A DNA stretch of 47,173 nt, from contig LZME01000046.1 in NCBI GenBank assembly GCA_001673575.1, positions 1 through 47,173 of the forward strand. Reading direction: 5' to 3'. The stretch comes from Mycolicibacter heraklionensis. GTDB taxonomy: Bacteria; Actinomycetota; Actinomycetes; Mycobacteriales; Mycobacteriaceae. Within the stretch, counting starts at the first letter, position 1. Every line of letters starts with the position of its first letter. Of this stretch, positions 39,379-47,173 are shown piece by piece. A program made the translations under genes and the position numbers. The notes below the pieces were generated by a model. It saw only the letters and a program-made list of their open reading frames with translations. It did not search any database and was not told where the DNA came from.

Positions 39379-39774
39379 TCAACTGACGGCGATTGGAGAG
39401 ACCCCCACCGGCCGGGAACGCTCAAGGCGGTCCTTGATCTCGAAGGCCATCCGCTTGCCGGCCACCCGACGACGGTGATTGAGCTTCGGCAAGTTCAGCC
39501 GGGCCAGCTGCCGGCCGGTCACACCGGCGGGTTCGGCGTGCAGGAAGTAGTGCAGCAGCACACCGTCGAGCATCGGCTCCAGCCAGATCTCCATGGTGCC
39601 GGTCAGTGGCCCGCTCACCGTCCACCGCATGCCCTTGTCGGCACGATCCTCGACGACCTGCAGCTGCAGGTCCGGCCACCATCGCTGCCAACTCGAACGA
39701 TCGGCGACTGCCGCCCCGACCTGCTCGCCGGAAGCGGCGACGAACGTCTCGTCGGCGACCTGGATACTGTTCAT
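39379..39774 (-). CDS. Second START/SRPBCC-like protein (Rv2186c position)
   Basis: From ATG 39774 the protein is 131 residues. It starts [38 protein letters not shown] and continues with a beta-rich core ([32 protein letters not shown]) and a basic helical end. The pattern is an SRPBCC fold like its downstream neighbour, though the proteins are clearly different. TTG 39783 is an alternative start, three codons earlier. A perfect 9-bp inverted repeat (39779-39803) sits directly upstream and overlaps the TTG. It is divergent from fadD15 and 81 bases before the Rv2185c-like gene, with which it may be cotranscribed. Confidence 0.85.
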   Translation of the reverse strand: MNSIQVADETFVAASGEQVGAAVADRSSWQRWWPDLQLQVVEDRADKGMRWTVSGPLTGTMEIWLEPMLDGVLLHYFLHAEPAGVTGRQLARLNLPKLNHRRRVAGKRMAFEIKDRLERSRPVGVSPIAVS

Positions 39775-39778
39775 GGCC

Positions 39779-39803
39779 CGCAAGCGTATCGAACACGCTT
39801 GCG
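39779..39803. promoter_or_regulatory. Inverted repeat CGCAAGCGT-N7-ACGCTTGCG (operator candidate)
   Basis: The 9-bp arms (39779-39787 and 39795-39803) are perfect reverse complements around ATCGAAC. The site sits 5 bases upstream of the ATG of the START-like gene and 157 bases from fadD15. Size and symmetry fit a dimeric repressor such as a TetR-type regulator, or an RNA hairpin covering the ribosome site. Confidence 0.5.
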
Positions 39804-39912
39804 CAACCTTTCCCCGCTATCTCTGCGCCGGGCCGCGGCACCGCCGGTGATCATCTCTGCCGGTGGTCGTGCCGCAACGTGAACACCGTCACGGTCGTCA
39901 TCAGGCGCCGAC

Positions 39913-39918
39913 TAGGCT
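39913..39918 (+). promoter_or_regulatory. Candidate -10 TAGGCT for fadD15
   Basis: TAGGCT lies 41 bases before ATG 39960. The resulting leader of about 35 bases contains GAGAGG as ribosome site. It is the same -10 hexamer as seen upstream of two other genes here, but with a normal leader. Confidence 0.4.
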
Positions 39919-39959
39919 GGAGCGGATCGACACCCACGTTGGCAAGAGAGGTCATCGCA

Positions 39960-41762
39960 ATGCGTGAGTTCAGTGTTCCCGCGCCGTTCACCGTCGAGGA
40001 GCACGACAACGTCGCCGCGGTCGTCTTCGAGCACGAGCGCACCAGCCCCGACTTCGTCATCTACCAGCGGTTGGTCGACGGCGCCTGGACCGACGTCACC
40101 TGTGCAGAAGCCGCCGCGCAGATCCGTTCGGCCGCACTGGGCCTGATCAGCCAGGGTGTGGCGGCCGGCGACCGGGTGGTCATCTTCTCGGCGACCCGCT
40201 ACGAGTGGGCCATCCTGGACTACGCGATCCTGTCCATCGGCGCGGTGACCGTTCCGATCTACGAGACGTCGTCGGCCGAGCAGGTCCGCTGGGTCATGCA
40301 GGACTCCAGCGCGGTGTTGGCGTTCGCCGAAACCGACGCCCACGCCCAAATCGTCAACGAACTCGCCGGCGACCTGCCGTCGCTGCGGCGGGTGTTTACC
40401 ATCGACGGCTCGGACGCCCCGGCACTTGATGAGCTGGCCGCGGCCGCCGCCGGTCAGGACCCGGCGCAGGTCACCGCGCGCCTCGACGCGCTGCGGGCCA
40501 CCGACCCGGCGACGCTGATCTATACCTCGGGCACCACCGGACGCCCCAAGGGCTGCGAACTCACCCACTCCAACCTCATCCACGAGGTGCGCGGCACCCA
40601 GGCCGCCCTGCCGACCCTGATGACGTCCGGCCAGCGCCTGTTGGTCTTCCTGCCGCTGGCCCACGTATTGGCGCGCGCCCTGAGCATCGCGGGCTTCGCC
40701 AACAAGGTCACGGTCGGATTCACCAGCGACATCAAGAACCTGGTGCCGATGTTCTCGGTGTTCAAGCCGACCGTGGTGGTGTCGGTGCCGCGGGTGTTCG
40801 AGAAGGTGTACAACACCGCGGCCCAAAACGCCGCCAACGACGGCAAGGGCCGCATCTTCGAGATGGCGGCGCAGACCGCGGTGGACTGGAGCGAGGCCAC
40901 CGACCGCGGCGGCCCCGGCCTGTTGCTGCGCGTCAAGCACGCCCTGTTCGACAAGCTGGTGTACCACAAGCTGCGTACCGCGCTGGGTGGCAACTGCCGC
41001 GCCTCGGTCTCCGGCGGAGCGCCGCTGGGCGAGCGGCTGGGCCACTTCTACCGCGGCGTCGGGCTGTCCATCTACGAGGGCTACGGACTGACCGAGACCA
41101 CCGCCGCCATCACCGTCAACCCGGTCGGCGGCATGAAGGTCGGGACCGTCGGAAAGCTGGTGCCCGGCAACAGCATGCGTATCGCCGAGGACGGCGAGCT
41201 GCTGGTGCGCGGCGGCGTGGTCTTCAGCGGCTACTGGCAGAACGAGCAGGCCACCGCCGACGCGTTCACCGACGGCTGGTTCCGCACCGGCGACCTGGCC
41301 GCCATCGACGACGAGGGCTACCTGAAGATCACCGGCCGCAAGAAGGAGATCATCGTCACCGCCGGCGGCAAGAACGTCGCCCCCGCGGTGCTCGAGGACC
41401 AGCTGCGGTCGCACCCGCTGATCAGCCAGGCGATGGTCGTCGGCGACGCCAAGCCGTTCATCGGCGCACTGATCACCATCGACCCCGAGGCCATCGAGGG
41501 CTGGAAGCAGCGCAACGCCAAGGCCAGCACCGCGACGCCGGCGGATCTGGCCACCGACCCGGATCTGATCGCCGAGGTGGATGCGGCCGTCAAGCAGGCC
41601 AATCTGGCTGTGTCGCACGCCGAGTCGATCCGCAAGTTCCAGATCCTGCCGGTCGACTTCACCGAGGCGACCGGCGAGCTGACCCCCACGATGAAGGTCA
41701 AGCGCAACGTGGTCGCGGAGAAGTTCGCCGACGCGATCGAGGCGATCTACGCGAAGGGCTGA
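39960..41762 (+). CDS. fadD15: Long-chain fatty-acid--CoA ligase FadD15
   Basis: FadD15 activates long-chain fatty acids with ATP and CoA. The 600-residue ANL-superfamily protein has the AMP-binding signature [15 protein letters not shown] (187-201), then [26 protein letters not shown] (A5), GWFRTGDLA (A7) and [19 protein letters not shown] (A8). The catalytic lysine region near the C-terminus is [12 protein letters not shown]. The start at 39960 has GAGAGG 9 bases upstream; the frame remains open to 39606, antisense to the START-like gene, which I reject. It is convergent with pimB, and a long hairpin lies between their stops. Confidence 0.95.
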   Translation: MREFSVPAPFTVEEHDNVAAVVFEHERTSPDFVIYQRLVDGAWTDVTCAEAAAQIRSAALGLISQGVAAGDRVVIFSATRYEWAILDYAILSIGAVTVPIYETSSAEQVRWVMQDSSAVLAFAETDAHAQIVNELAGDLPSLRRVFTIDGSDAPALDELAAAAAGQDPAQVTARLDALRATDPATLIYTSGTTGRPKGCELTHSNLIHEVRGTQAALPTLMTSGQRLLVFLPLAHVLARALSIAGFANKVTVGFTSDIKNLVPMFSVFKPTVVVSVPRVFEKVYNTAAQNAANDGKGRIFEMAAQTAVDWSEATDRGGPGLLLRVKHALFDKLVYHKLRTALGGNCRASVSGGAPLGERLGHFYRGVGLSIYEGYGLTETTAAITVNPVGGMKVGTVGKLVPGNSMRIAEDGELLVRGGVVFSGYWQNEQATADAFTDGWFRTGDLAAIDDEGYLKITGRKKEIIVTAGGKNVAPAVLEDQLRSHPLISQAMVVGDAKPFIGALITIDPEAIEGWKQRNAKASTATPADLATDPDLIAEVDAAVKQANLAVSHAESIRKFQILPVDFTEATGELTPTMKVKRNVVAEKFADAIEAIYAKG

Positions 41763-41767
41763 GCTCT

Positions 41768-41833
41768 CCGCGCCGAGTGTGCGGAATTATCGGCCGAACG
41801 GCGGTTGCGCCCCTCAAAGCGCACACTCGCGGG
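41768..41833. terminator. Hairpin between convergent fadD15 and pimB
   Basis: CGAGTGTGCG (41774-41783) pairs perfectly with CGCACACTCG (41820-41829) across a 36-base loop, and flanking CCGCG/CGGG extends the stem with one bulge. It begins 6 bases after the fadD15 stop and ends just before the pimB stop on the other strand, so it could terminate both. There is no U-tract. The arms resemble the CGAGCGTGAAG palindrome after ftsQ in style, suggesting a dispersed mycobacterial intergenic palindrome class. Confidence 0.5.
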
Positions 41834-41836
41834 AGG

Positions 41837-42979
41837 TCAGGCCTGCAGCAGGTCGGCCATTCGTCCGGCCAGCGTGTCCCAGCGCCAGTGCCCCGTCGCC
41901 CATTCGCGGCCGGCGGCACCCATCGCGACGGCCCGGTCGGGGTCGGCGAGCAGTCCGGCGATGGCGTCACCGATCTGTTCCACAGAGCGGCCGTCGACCA
42001 CCAGCCCGGTCCGGTTGTGCAGCACGGTTTCGGGGGCACCACCGGAGTTACCGGCAACCACCGGCACCCCGGCCGCCGACGCCTCCAGGAACACGATGCC
42101 CAGGCCTTCCACGTCGAGCCCGGCGCCGCGGGTGCGGCACGGCATCGCGAACACGTCACCGAGCGCGTAGTAGGCCGGCAGCTCGGCGGCCGGCACACCG
42201 CCGGTGAAGGTCACCGCATCGGCAACCCCGCACTCGTCGGCCAACTTGTGCAGCGTCTCGGCGTAGGGGCCGCCGCCGACGATCACCAGTGCGGCGCCGT
42301 CCACGCGTTTCCGGATCGCCGGCAGCGCCCTGATCAACGTGTCCTGGCCCTTGCGCGGCACCAGTCGCGATACGCACACCACGGTGGGACGCTCCCCGAG
42401 CCCATGCCGAGCCCGTAGCTCGGCGCGGGCACCGGCGTCGGGACGGAACCGGTCGGAGTCCACGCCAGGCGGCAGGTGCTCCAACGCGGCGTTTGGGCCG
42501 AACGCCGAGGCGAACCGACCACGGGTGTAGTGGCTGACGAAGGTGACGGTGTCGCAGGAGTCGCCGATGCGGCGCAGCACCGAACGGGCCCCCGGCAGCA
42601 TCGACCAGCCCACCTCGTGACCGTGCGTGCTGGCCACCACCCGAGTGGCGCCGGCGGAGCGCGCCCGGTTGGCCAGCAGCGCCAGCGGCGCAGCCGCACC
42701 GAACCAGACGGTCTGGGCGCCCACATCGGCGATGAGCCGACGCATCCGGGAGTCGACCGCCGGGCCGGGCAACATCAGCGTGCCGGGATGGCGCACCACT
42801 TGATAGCCGGCGGATTTCGCGGCGTCGTCGAAGGCCTCGGCGCCCTTCCACTGCGGCGCGTACACCGTCACGTCATGGCGCCCGCTAGCGGTGATGCGGC
42901 GCACCAACTCCTCCAGGTAGGACTGGATGCCGCCGGGGCGCGGCGGAAAATCGTTGGTTACCAGCAGGACCCGGCTCAC
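41837..42979 (-). CDS. pimB: GDP-mannose-dependent mannosyltransferase PimB (GT4)
   Basis: PimB (Rv2188c type) adds the second mannose to phosphatidylinositol monomannoside in the cytoplasm. From GTG 42979 the GT-B protein has 380 residues: VLLVTNDFPPRPGGIQSYLEE (4-24) with the acceptor-side Gly loop, HGHEVGW, then VCVSRLVPRKGQDTLI and VIVGGGPY in the donor domain. DVEGLGIVFLEASAAGVPVVAG contains the E-x7-E motif of GT4 enzymes. I chose GTG 42979 because the family starts MSRVLLVTNDFPP; the open frame continues upstream only through direct repeats. It is convergent with fadD15. Confidence 0.94.
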   Translation of the reverse strand: MSRVLLVTNDFPPRPGGIQSYLEELVRRITASGRHDVTVYAPQWKGAEAFDDAAKSAGYQVVRHPGTLMLPGPAVDSRMRRLIADVGAQTVWFGAAAPLALLANRARSAGATRVVASTHGHEVGWSMLPGARSVLRRIGDSCDTVTFVSHYTRGRFASAFGPNAALEHLPPGVDSDRFRPDAGARAELRARHGLGERPTVVCVSRLVPRKGQDTLIRALPAIRKRVDGAALVIVGGGPYAETLHKLADECGVADAVTFTGGVPAAELPAYYALGDVFAMPCRTRGAGLDVEGLGIVFLEASAAGVPVVAGNSGGAPETVLHNRTGLVVDGRSVEQIGDAIAGLLADPDRAVAMGAAGREWATGHWRWDTLAGRMADLLQA

Positions 42980-42991
42980 TGCAGGGATGCT

Positions 42992-43082
42992 AGCGGGCTG
43001 ACGATGCGGGCCGCCCGCGGCCCGGGGAGGAAGCGCGCAATCAGGCAGAGCGGGCTGACGATGCGGGCCGCCCGCGGCCCGG
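42992..43082. repeat. 34-bp direct repeat with 57-bp period upstream of pimB
   Basis: The sequence at 42992-43025 is repeated identically at 43049-43082, with 23 bases between. Each copy contains the palindrome CGGGCCGC-CC-GCGGCCCG. The block fills most of the 112-base gap between the HExxH gene stop and the pimB start. It looks like a tandem duplication of a terminator-like hairpin. It parallels the 56-bp duplication at murG-murC. Confidence 0.9.
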
Positions 43083-43091
43083 CGCTGGCCG

Positions 43092-43856
43092 TCACCCCCG
43101 CCACTGCTGCCACCCGACGAGCAGCTCGGGCAGATCCACCCCGAGCACCAACGGCACCGCCACCGCCGGCGGCACATGTCCGGGGCCGCAGGCGGTCAGA
43201 TAGAGCTCACGCAACTTGGCGGTTCCGAAGCGCTCGGCCACGAAGCGAGCGAACTCCCATGCCTGGTCGTAGGCCTGTGCCCGGCGCGGTCCGGGAGCAT
43301 CCAGGTCGGCATCCGAAGGCAACGCCAGCGCCGGTCCGGTCGGCCCGATCGCCCGATCCCCGCTGGGTCGTGCGACGAAATCGGCCACCCCCTCGGTGAG
43401 CCAGCGCGGCGCATCGAACGCGGTGTCGGTGCGGGCGGCGTAGTGGAACAGCTCATGGGTCAACACGATTCGCAGTGCCGGTGTACTCATCGCGTCGGCG
43501 CCGGGCGCGAAGACGATCCGCTGACCAACTGCTGTCCGACGTTCCGGATCCACCCGGTCGGCGACCGCGACGGCGGCGACATCCGACCACTGCGCAACAT
43601 CAGTGCTGTCACCAACGCTGCCGCCGGCCAGCTCGACGAACTGCCGATCCGACCCGGTGGCCGTCACTTGGATGCGGTGCGACCAGTCGGTCCCCCAGAA
43701 CGCTTCGACCGCGTCGACGGCACTGCCGATGTTTGCGGCCACCCTCGACAGCAATTCTTCGCCGGACTGCCCGCCGAGGTTCTCCAGAACGACGGTGCGG
43801 TCATCGCCCACGATCAGCGCCACCGCCGCAGGCCGGCGAGCGGCCACGGCCAGCAA
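43092..43856 (-). CDS. Predicted HExxH metalloprotease-like protein (Rv2189c-like)
   Basis: The visible 254 residues contain LTHELFHYA (HExxH at 134-138) and, 17 residues later, WLTEGVADF (Glu155), the zinc ligand spacing of gluzincin peptidases. A peptidase role is inferred. The first canonical start is TTG 43856. However, the frame stays open upstream to about 43950 and encodes EHRRIRRLLAALLIVELLSG, a basic-hydrophobic segment typical of a membrane anchor or signal. No ATG, GTG or TTG precedes it: the codons there are GTT ACT GAG CAC CGG, overlapping the NlpC stop. The true start may therefore be non-canonical, near 43928. It is next to, and probably cotranscribed with, the NlpC/P60 gene. 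Confidence 0.82.
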   Translation of the reverse strand: MLAVAARRPAAVALIVGDDRTVVLENLGGQSGEELLSRVAANIGSAVDAVEAFWGTDWSHRIQVTATGSDRQFVELAGGSVGDSTDVAQWSDVAAVAVADRVDPERRTAVGQRIVFAPGADAMSTPALRIVLTHELFHYAARTDTAFDAPRWLTEGVADFVARPSGDRAIGPTGPALALPSDADLDAPGPRRAQAYDQAWEFARFVAERFGTAKLRELYLTACGPGHVPPAVAVPLVLGVDLPELLVGWQQWRG

Positions 43857-43920
43857 CGCGACACCGCTGAGGAGCTCGACGATCAGCAGCGCCGCGAGCA
43901 GGCGGCGGATTCTCCGGTGC

Positions 43921-45057
43921 TCAGTAACGGCGGGCGTTGTGGATCGGGCCGGAAGAGTTCATCGGGACCACCCGGACCGGCTGACCGTAGGTGGACGAGT
44001 GGATCATCATGCCGTCGCCGACGTAGATCCCCGAGTGCGACGCGTCCGAGTAGAAGGTCAGCACGTCACCGGGCTGCAGGTCGGACAGCGACACCGCCTG
44101 CCCGCCGTTGGCCTGCGCCTGGCTGGAGTGCGGCAGGTTGATGCCGGCCTGGTGGAACGCCCACATCACCAGTCCGGAGCAGTCGAATCCGCCCGGTGCG
44201 GCCCCGCCCCAGACATACGGCGTGCCGACCTGAGTCAACGCCGCCTGCACGGCGGTCGCGGCGGCTCCCCCGCCGGAGGCTCCCATGGCCACATCCATCG
44301 GGGGCGGCGCGTCGGACCCGGGCATCGGGAATCCGGGGAATCCCGGCGCCGCCGGCACACCCTCGGGGCCGGGCTCGCCCGGAACGGCTTCGGGCCCAGC
44401 GCCCGGGCCGGCCATCGCCGTGCGCTGCTCGGGCGTCAGCGCGTAGTACTGCGATTTCACCACCGAAATCTGCAGCTGCAGACGGCTTTGACGGGCCTGC
44501 AGTTCGGCGCGGACCGCGGCGGCCTGCTCGGCCGCCGTCCGGGCGTCGTCAGCCGATTTGGCGGAGGCCTGCTCAGCCTGATCGGCCTGCTCGCTGGCGG
44601 CACGGAAACGGTCCAACTGCACCGCCAGGTCGCCGGCAACCACCCGCTGCACACCGAGCTTGTCGATCAGTTGCTGCGGCGACTCGGCGGTCAGGATGGC
44701 ATCCGCGCCGCCGACCCGGCCACCCATGTAGGTGGTGGCGGCAAAGCGGTTGACGGCCGCGCGGTAGGTGGTCAGCTGCTCGCGGGCCGACTCCAGGGCG
44801 GCTTGGTCGGCGGCGTGCGCATTGTCCGCGGCCTGCTGGGCGGCGAGCTTCTCATCGAGATTGAGCTGCGCGGTGTGCATAGCCTCGGTGGTCTGCTCGG
44901 CCTGCCGGGACAGTTCGCTGAGCTTCGCCAGAGCGTCGTCGGCCGGGTCTGCGTGGACGTTTCCGATCAACACGCTGCTCAGAGTCGTGACACCAACTAC
45001 CAAACCGGCCGCGGCGCCGAAGGCAGGGCGCCTCAAAGCACGCAGACGCCACTGCAT
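43921..45057 (-). CDS. Secreted NlpC/P60 peptidoglycan hydrolase (Rv2190c-like)
   Basis: This D,L-endopeptidase-type protein of 378 residues would cleave peptidoglycan stem peptides outside the cell. It has a basic N-terminus and signal segment (about 13-36, ending VHADP), a long coiled coil (about 40-205) and a Gly/Pro-rich linker (216-265). The C-terminal NlpC/P60 domain carries the catalytic FDCSGL (Cys293), SHSGIYVG (His341) and IHSS (His353). The layout matches RipA-type enzymes. I prefer ATG 45057, with GGAG 9-12 bases upstream, over TTG 45072. The 183-base upstream gap may hold regulatory sites; M. smegmatis relatives are reported targets of the MtrA response regulator. Confidence 0.94.
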   Translation of the reverse strand: MQWRLRALRRPAFGAAAGLVVGVTTLSSVLIGNVHADPADDALAKLSELSRQAEQTTEAMHTAQLNLDEKLAAQQAADNAHAADQAALESAREQLTTYRAAVNRFAATTYMGGRVGGADAILTAESPQQLIDKLGVQRVVAGDLAVQLDRFRAASEQADQAEQASAKSADDARTAAEQAAAVRAELQARQSRLQLQISVVKSQYYALTPEQRTAMAGPGAGPEAVPGEPGPEGVPAAPGFPGFPMPGSDAPPPMDVAMGASGGGAAATAVQAALTQVGTPYVWGGAAPGGFDCSGLVMWAFHQAGINLPHSSQAQANGGQAVSLSDLQPGDVLTFYSDASHSGIYVGDGMMIHSSTYGQPVRVVPMNSSGPIHNARRY

Positions 45058-45240
45058 ACGTTCGAGCTCCAAGATTGCATCCTTAACACTGCCCAGGGAG
45101 GCACAGGGGGTGTACCGCCGCCGAAACGTAAGGTCTCGAATAGGTTACGGAATGGCAACGTCGTTGTCCATCACGAATTGCCGACTGTAACAGTCAGGAT
45201 TGTGAAAGTTCTAAGGCCACTTATCCAGGTTCGCCCCTGG
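45058..45240. promoter_or_regulatory. Upstream region of the NlpC/P60 gene with palindrome GACTGTAACAGTC
   Basis: The gap contains a perfect palindrome, GACTG-TAA-CAGTC (45183-45195), and on the minus strand GTTACAG and CGTAACC elements about 45 bases apart, similar to GTAAC-type MtrA sites. It is less GC-rich than its surroundings. I looked for the ydaO/c-di-AMP riboswitch known upstream of some actinobacterial hydrolase genes and did not recognise its conserved segments. Function is inferred only. Confidence 0.35.
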
Positions 45241-45507
45241 TCAGGCCACACCCGAGCGGCGCACAGGTCCACGCTCGCCGCGGATCGGGACTAACCGCAG
45301 ACGCGGCGCCATCCCGGCCTCGGCAAGCACATCGAGCGCCGCCCGCTCGTCTTCGAGCAGCTCGTTGGGTACACCCAGCAACACGCTAACCACACAGTCC
45401 CGGCATGCCGGTCCGCGCACCGCGCAGTCATCGCAGTCGATCACCATCGGATCCGAATCCGCCCGGCGCGCGCCGCGGTCATCCGAGTGTCCCGAGATCT
45501 GTCCCAT
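45241..45507 (-). CDS. Small double-CxxC protein
   Basis: The product is an 88-residue protein with CDDC and CRDC (Cys25, Cys28, Cys35, Cys38) in the segment MVIDCDDCAVRGPACRDCVVSVLLG, a compact four-cysteine site that could bind zinc or an Fe-S cluster. The second half (LLEDERAALDVLAEAGMAPRLRLVP) is a conserved-looking helix and strand. I recall similar short proteins in many actinobacteria, with no assigned function. ATG 45507 gives the full length; ATG at codon 21 would give a 68-residue core and may be the true start. It is divergent from the exonuclease fusion gene with a 97-base gap, and upstream of the NlpC gene on the same strand. Confidence 0.78.
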   Translation of the reverse strand: MGQISGHSDDRGARRADSDPMVIDCDDCAVRGPACRDCVVSVLLGVPNELLEDERAALDVLAEAGMAPRLRLVPIRGERGPVRRSGVA

Positions 45508-45604
45508 GACGATTCCTCTCGATCAGTTGCCGGCACGCTAACTCCGGGTACCGACAACCTGTTGCTGATGTCCTGTTGTCGGTGCGGGCGCATACGGTTC
45601 GGCC

Positions 45605-47173
45605 ATGACCACCGGCTCCGGCACAGAGCAGCTGAGCTTCCCGCCTTTCGAAGCCCAGCTCGAAGCCGAATTCGACGCCGCCCCGGCCGACCTGCGCGAC
45701 ACCACCTTCGTGGTGGTGGACCTGGAGACCACCGGCGGACGGGCTTCGCCAAAAGGGGACGACGAAGCGGACGCCATCACCGAGATCGGAGCGGTCAAAG
45801 TGCGTGGTGGCGTGGTCGAGGGCGAGTTCGCCACGCTGATCAACCCGCAGCGCGGGATTCCGCCGCAGATCGTCCGGCTGACCGGTATCACCACCGCCAT
45901 GGTCTATGAGGCGCCCACGATCGAGGCCGTGCTGCCGTCCTTCCTCGAGTTCGCCGGATTCGACCGCGGGTCGGTGCTGGTCGCCCACAACGCCGGGTTC
46001 GACGTCGGGTTCTTGACCGCCGCCGCGCAGCGCTGCGATCTGGCCTGGCCGCGGCCGCCGGTGCTGTGCACGGTGCGGCTGGCACGCCGGGTGCTCAGCC
46101 GCGACGAGGCACCCAGCGTCCGGCTTGCCGAGTTGTCCCGACTGTTCGCGGTGAGCACCACCCCCACCCACCGGGCACTCGACGACGCCCGCGCCACCGT
46201 CGACGTCCTGCACGCGCTGATCGAGCGGCTGGGCAACCAGCAGGTCAAAACCTTCGTCGACCTGCGTGCCTACCTGTCGCACACCACACCGGCCCAGCGC
46301 CGCAAGCGCAGCCTGGCCGTCGGGCTGCCGGAGCTGCCCGGCGTCTACCTGTTCCGCGGCCCCTCCGACGAAGTGCTCTACATCGGCACCTCCACCAACC
46401 TGCGTCGACGAGTCGCGCAGTACTTCAACGGCTCCGAACGCCGCAGCCGCATCGCCGAGATGGTGGCGCTGGCCACCCGGATCGATCACGTCGAATGCGC
46501 GCATCCGCTGGAGGCCGGGGTGCGTGAACTGCGCCTGCTGGCCGCGGCCGCTCCGCCCTATAACCGACGATCGAAGTTTCCCCGGCGGTGGTGGTGGATC
46601 ACCCTGACGGGCGAGGCTTTCCCCCGCCTGACCGTGGTGCGCGCTCCGCGCCACGACCGGGCCATCGGCCCGTTCCGTTCGCGGACTGACGCCGCCGAGG
46701 CCGCCGCCCTGTTTGCGCGGTTCACCGGAGTCCGAACCTGCACAACGCGATTGGGCCGGACCAGTCGGCACCGCTGCCCACCGGCCGAAGTCAGCCCCTG
46801 CCCGGCGACGCCGAACACCACCGCAGACGAGTACGCCGAAGCGGTCGGGCGTGCGGCCGCGTTGCTCGACGGTGCCGACAACGCCGCCCTGGGCGCCGCG
46901 GTGCAGCAGGTGAACGCGCTGGCTGATCGCGGGCACTACGAAAGTGCGGCACGGCTGCGCGATCGCACCGCGGCAGCCATCGATGCCCTGTGGCGCAGCC
47001 AGCGCGCCCGCGCCCTGGTGGCCCTGCCCGAGCTGGTGGCCGCAGCGCCGGATGGCACTGGCGGGTGGCAGCTCGCGGTGATCCGCCACGGCCGGTTGGC
47101 TGCCGCGGGGTGCGCTGCGCGCGGTGTCCCGCCGATGCCCGTCGTCGATGCGATCACGCTGGGGGCCGAGACG
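45605..47173 (+). CDS. DEDDh exonuclease fused to UvrC-like GIY-YIG nuclease (Rv2191-like), 3' end outside window
   Basis: This partial gene has 523 codons and no stop before the edge. The N-terminal DnaQ-like domain (about 33-205) has Exo I VVDLETTG (Asp39, Glu41), Exo II HNAGFD (Asp133) and Exo III HRALDDA (His189, Asp194). A GIY-YIG domain follows (about 241-325): LPGVYLF (Tyr248), [14 protein letters not shown] (Tyr259, Arg267) and PLEAGVRE (Glu303), as in the N-terminal incision half of UvrC and in Cho. After it come a UvrC-like region and, near 440-475, an [15 protein letters not shown] stretch resembling a UvrB/UvrC-interaction motif. A role in DNA repair is inferred. It starts with ATG 45605, 97 bases from the divergent CxxC gene. 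Confidence 0.92.
   Translation, partial: MTTGSGTEQLSFPPFEAQLEAEFDAAPADLRDTTFVVVDLETTGGRASPKGDDEADAITEIGAVKVRGGVVEGEFATLINPQRGIPPQIVRLTGITTAMVYEAPTIEAVLPSFLEFAGFDRGSVLVAHNAGFDVGFLTAAAQRCDLAWPRPPVLCTVRLARRVLSRDEAPSVRLAELSRLFAVSTTPTHRALDDARATVDVLHALIERLGNQQVKTFVDLRAYLSHTTPAQRRKRSLAVGLPELPGVYLFRGPSDEVLYIGTSTNLRRRVAQYFNGSERRSRIAEMVALATRIDHVECAHPLEAGVRELRLLAAAAPPYNRRSKFPRRWWWITLTGEAFPRLTVVRAPRHDRAIGPFRSRTDAAEAAALFARFTGVRTCTTRLGRTSRHRCPPAEVSPCPATPNTTADEYAEAVGRAAALLDGADNAALGAAVQQVNALADRGHYESAARLRDRTAAAIDALWRSQRARALVALPELVAAAPDGTGGWQLAVIRHGRLAAAGCAARGVPPMPVVDAITLGAET

Noticed and set aside
39606..39959. N-terminal extension of FadD15 in the same open frame
   Set aside because: It is Arg-rich shadow sequence antisense to the START-like gene. 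The AMP-ligase N-terminus begins at 39960 with a proper ribosome site.
45058..45240. c-di-AMP (ydaO-type) riboswitch upstream of the NlpC/P60 gene
   Set aside because: This class is known upstream of some actinobacterial cell-wall hydrolase genes, but I could not recognise its conserved segments in these 183 bases. A covariance-model search would decide.
45479..47089. A 536-codon minus-strand open frame antisense to the nuclease fusion
   Set aside because: The plus strand carries full DEDDh and GIY-YIG motif sets. The antisense product is low-complexity and matches nothing.

Overview
The window is high-GC actinobacterial DNA that matches a mycobacterial chromosome. It holds the division and cell wall (dcw) cluster from wag31 to mraZ in the order known from Mycobacterium tuberculosis, followed by the Rv2169c-Rv2191 neighbourhood: DUF3040 protein, GNAT, LppM, MTHFR-like, idsA2, mptA, Rv2175c/pknL, aroG, Rv2179c-Rv2185c, fadD15, pimB, Rv2189c, an NlpC/P60 hydrolase and a DnaQ-UvrC fusion. 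It is not the M. tuberculosis complex itself. The yggS-like gene between sepF and pgeF is missing, no insertion sequences lie at mraZ/Rv2169c or pknL/aroG, and there are extra genes on the left. All family names and comparisons are from memory of the families, not from searches.

Layout. Positions 1-1816 are accessory: an apparent IS481-type terminus at the left edge, a gene truncated by it, and a divergent AAA/DUF4143 ATPase behind three evenly spaced operator-like repeats. Positions 1959-3857 hold a phosphoribosyltransferase, a small membrane protein and wag31. Positions 4378-5175 carry a plus-strand DUF2249 protein that interrupts the otherwise minus-strand cluster. Positions 5191-24248 are the dcw cluster, transcribed leftwards: mraZ, rsmH, ftsL, pbpB, murE, murF, mraY, murD, ftsW, murG, murC, ftsQ, ftsZ, pgeF, sepF, yggT-like. 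Many junctions overlap by 1-4 bases, which implies translational coupling.

Positions 24563-37568 carry membrane, lipid and mannan genes. idsA2 (prenyl diphosphate), mptA and the Rv2181-type GT-C enzyme (lipomannan/lipoarabinomannan mannosylation), the PlsC-type acyltransferase and later pimB serve envelope glycolipid synthesis. pknL is a membrane Ser/Thr kinase divergent from its DNA-binding partner. aroG begins the shikimate pathway. Positions 37170-39774 hold a tightly overlapping operon (START-like protein, ArsA-like ATPase, small CxxC protein) plus a second START-like gene. Positions 39960-47173 hold fadD15, pimB, a HExxH protein, the NlpC/P60 hydrolase, a CxxC small protein and the exonuclease/GIY-YIG fusion, which runs off the right edge.

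The most notable non-genic signals are: a 56-bp tandem duplication at the murG-murC junction that creates a 19-codon coupled mini-ORF; MraZ-box arrays in both orientations upstream of mraZ; nested hairpins between ftsQ and ftsZ; several short tandem duplications at gene junctions; and candidate operators upstream of the ATPase, the DUF2249 gene and the second START-like gene. I found no tRNA, rRNA or CRISPR array, and no clearly new multi-gene defence or metabolic system.
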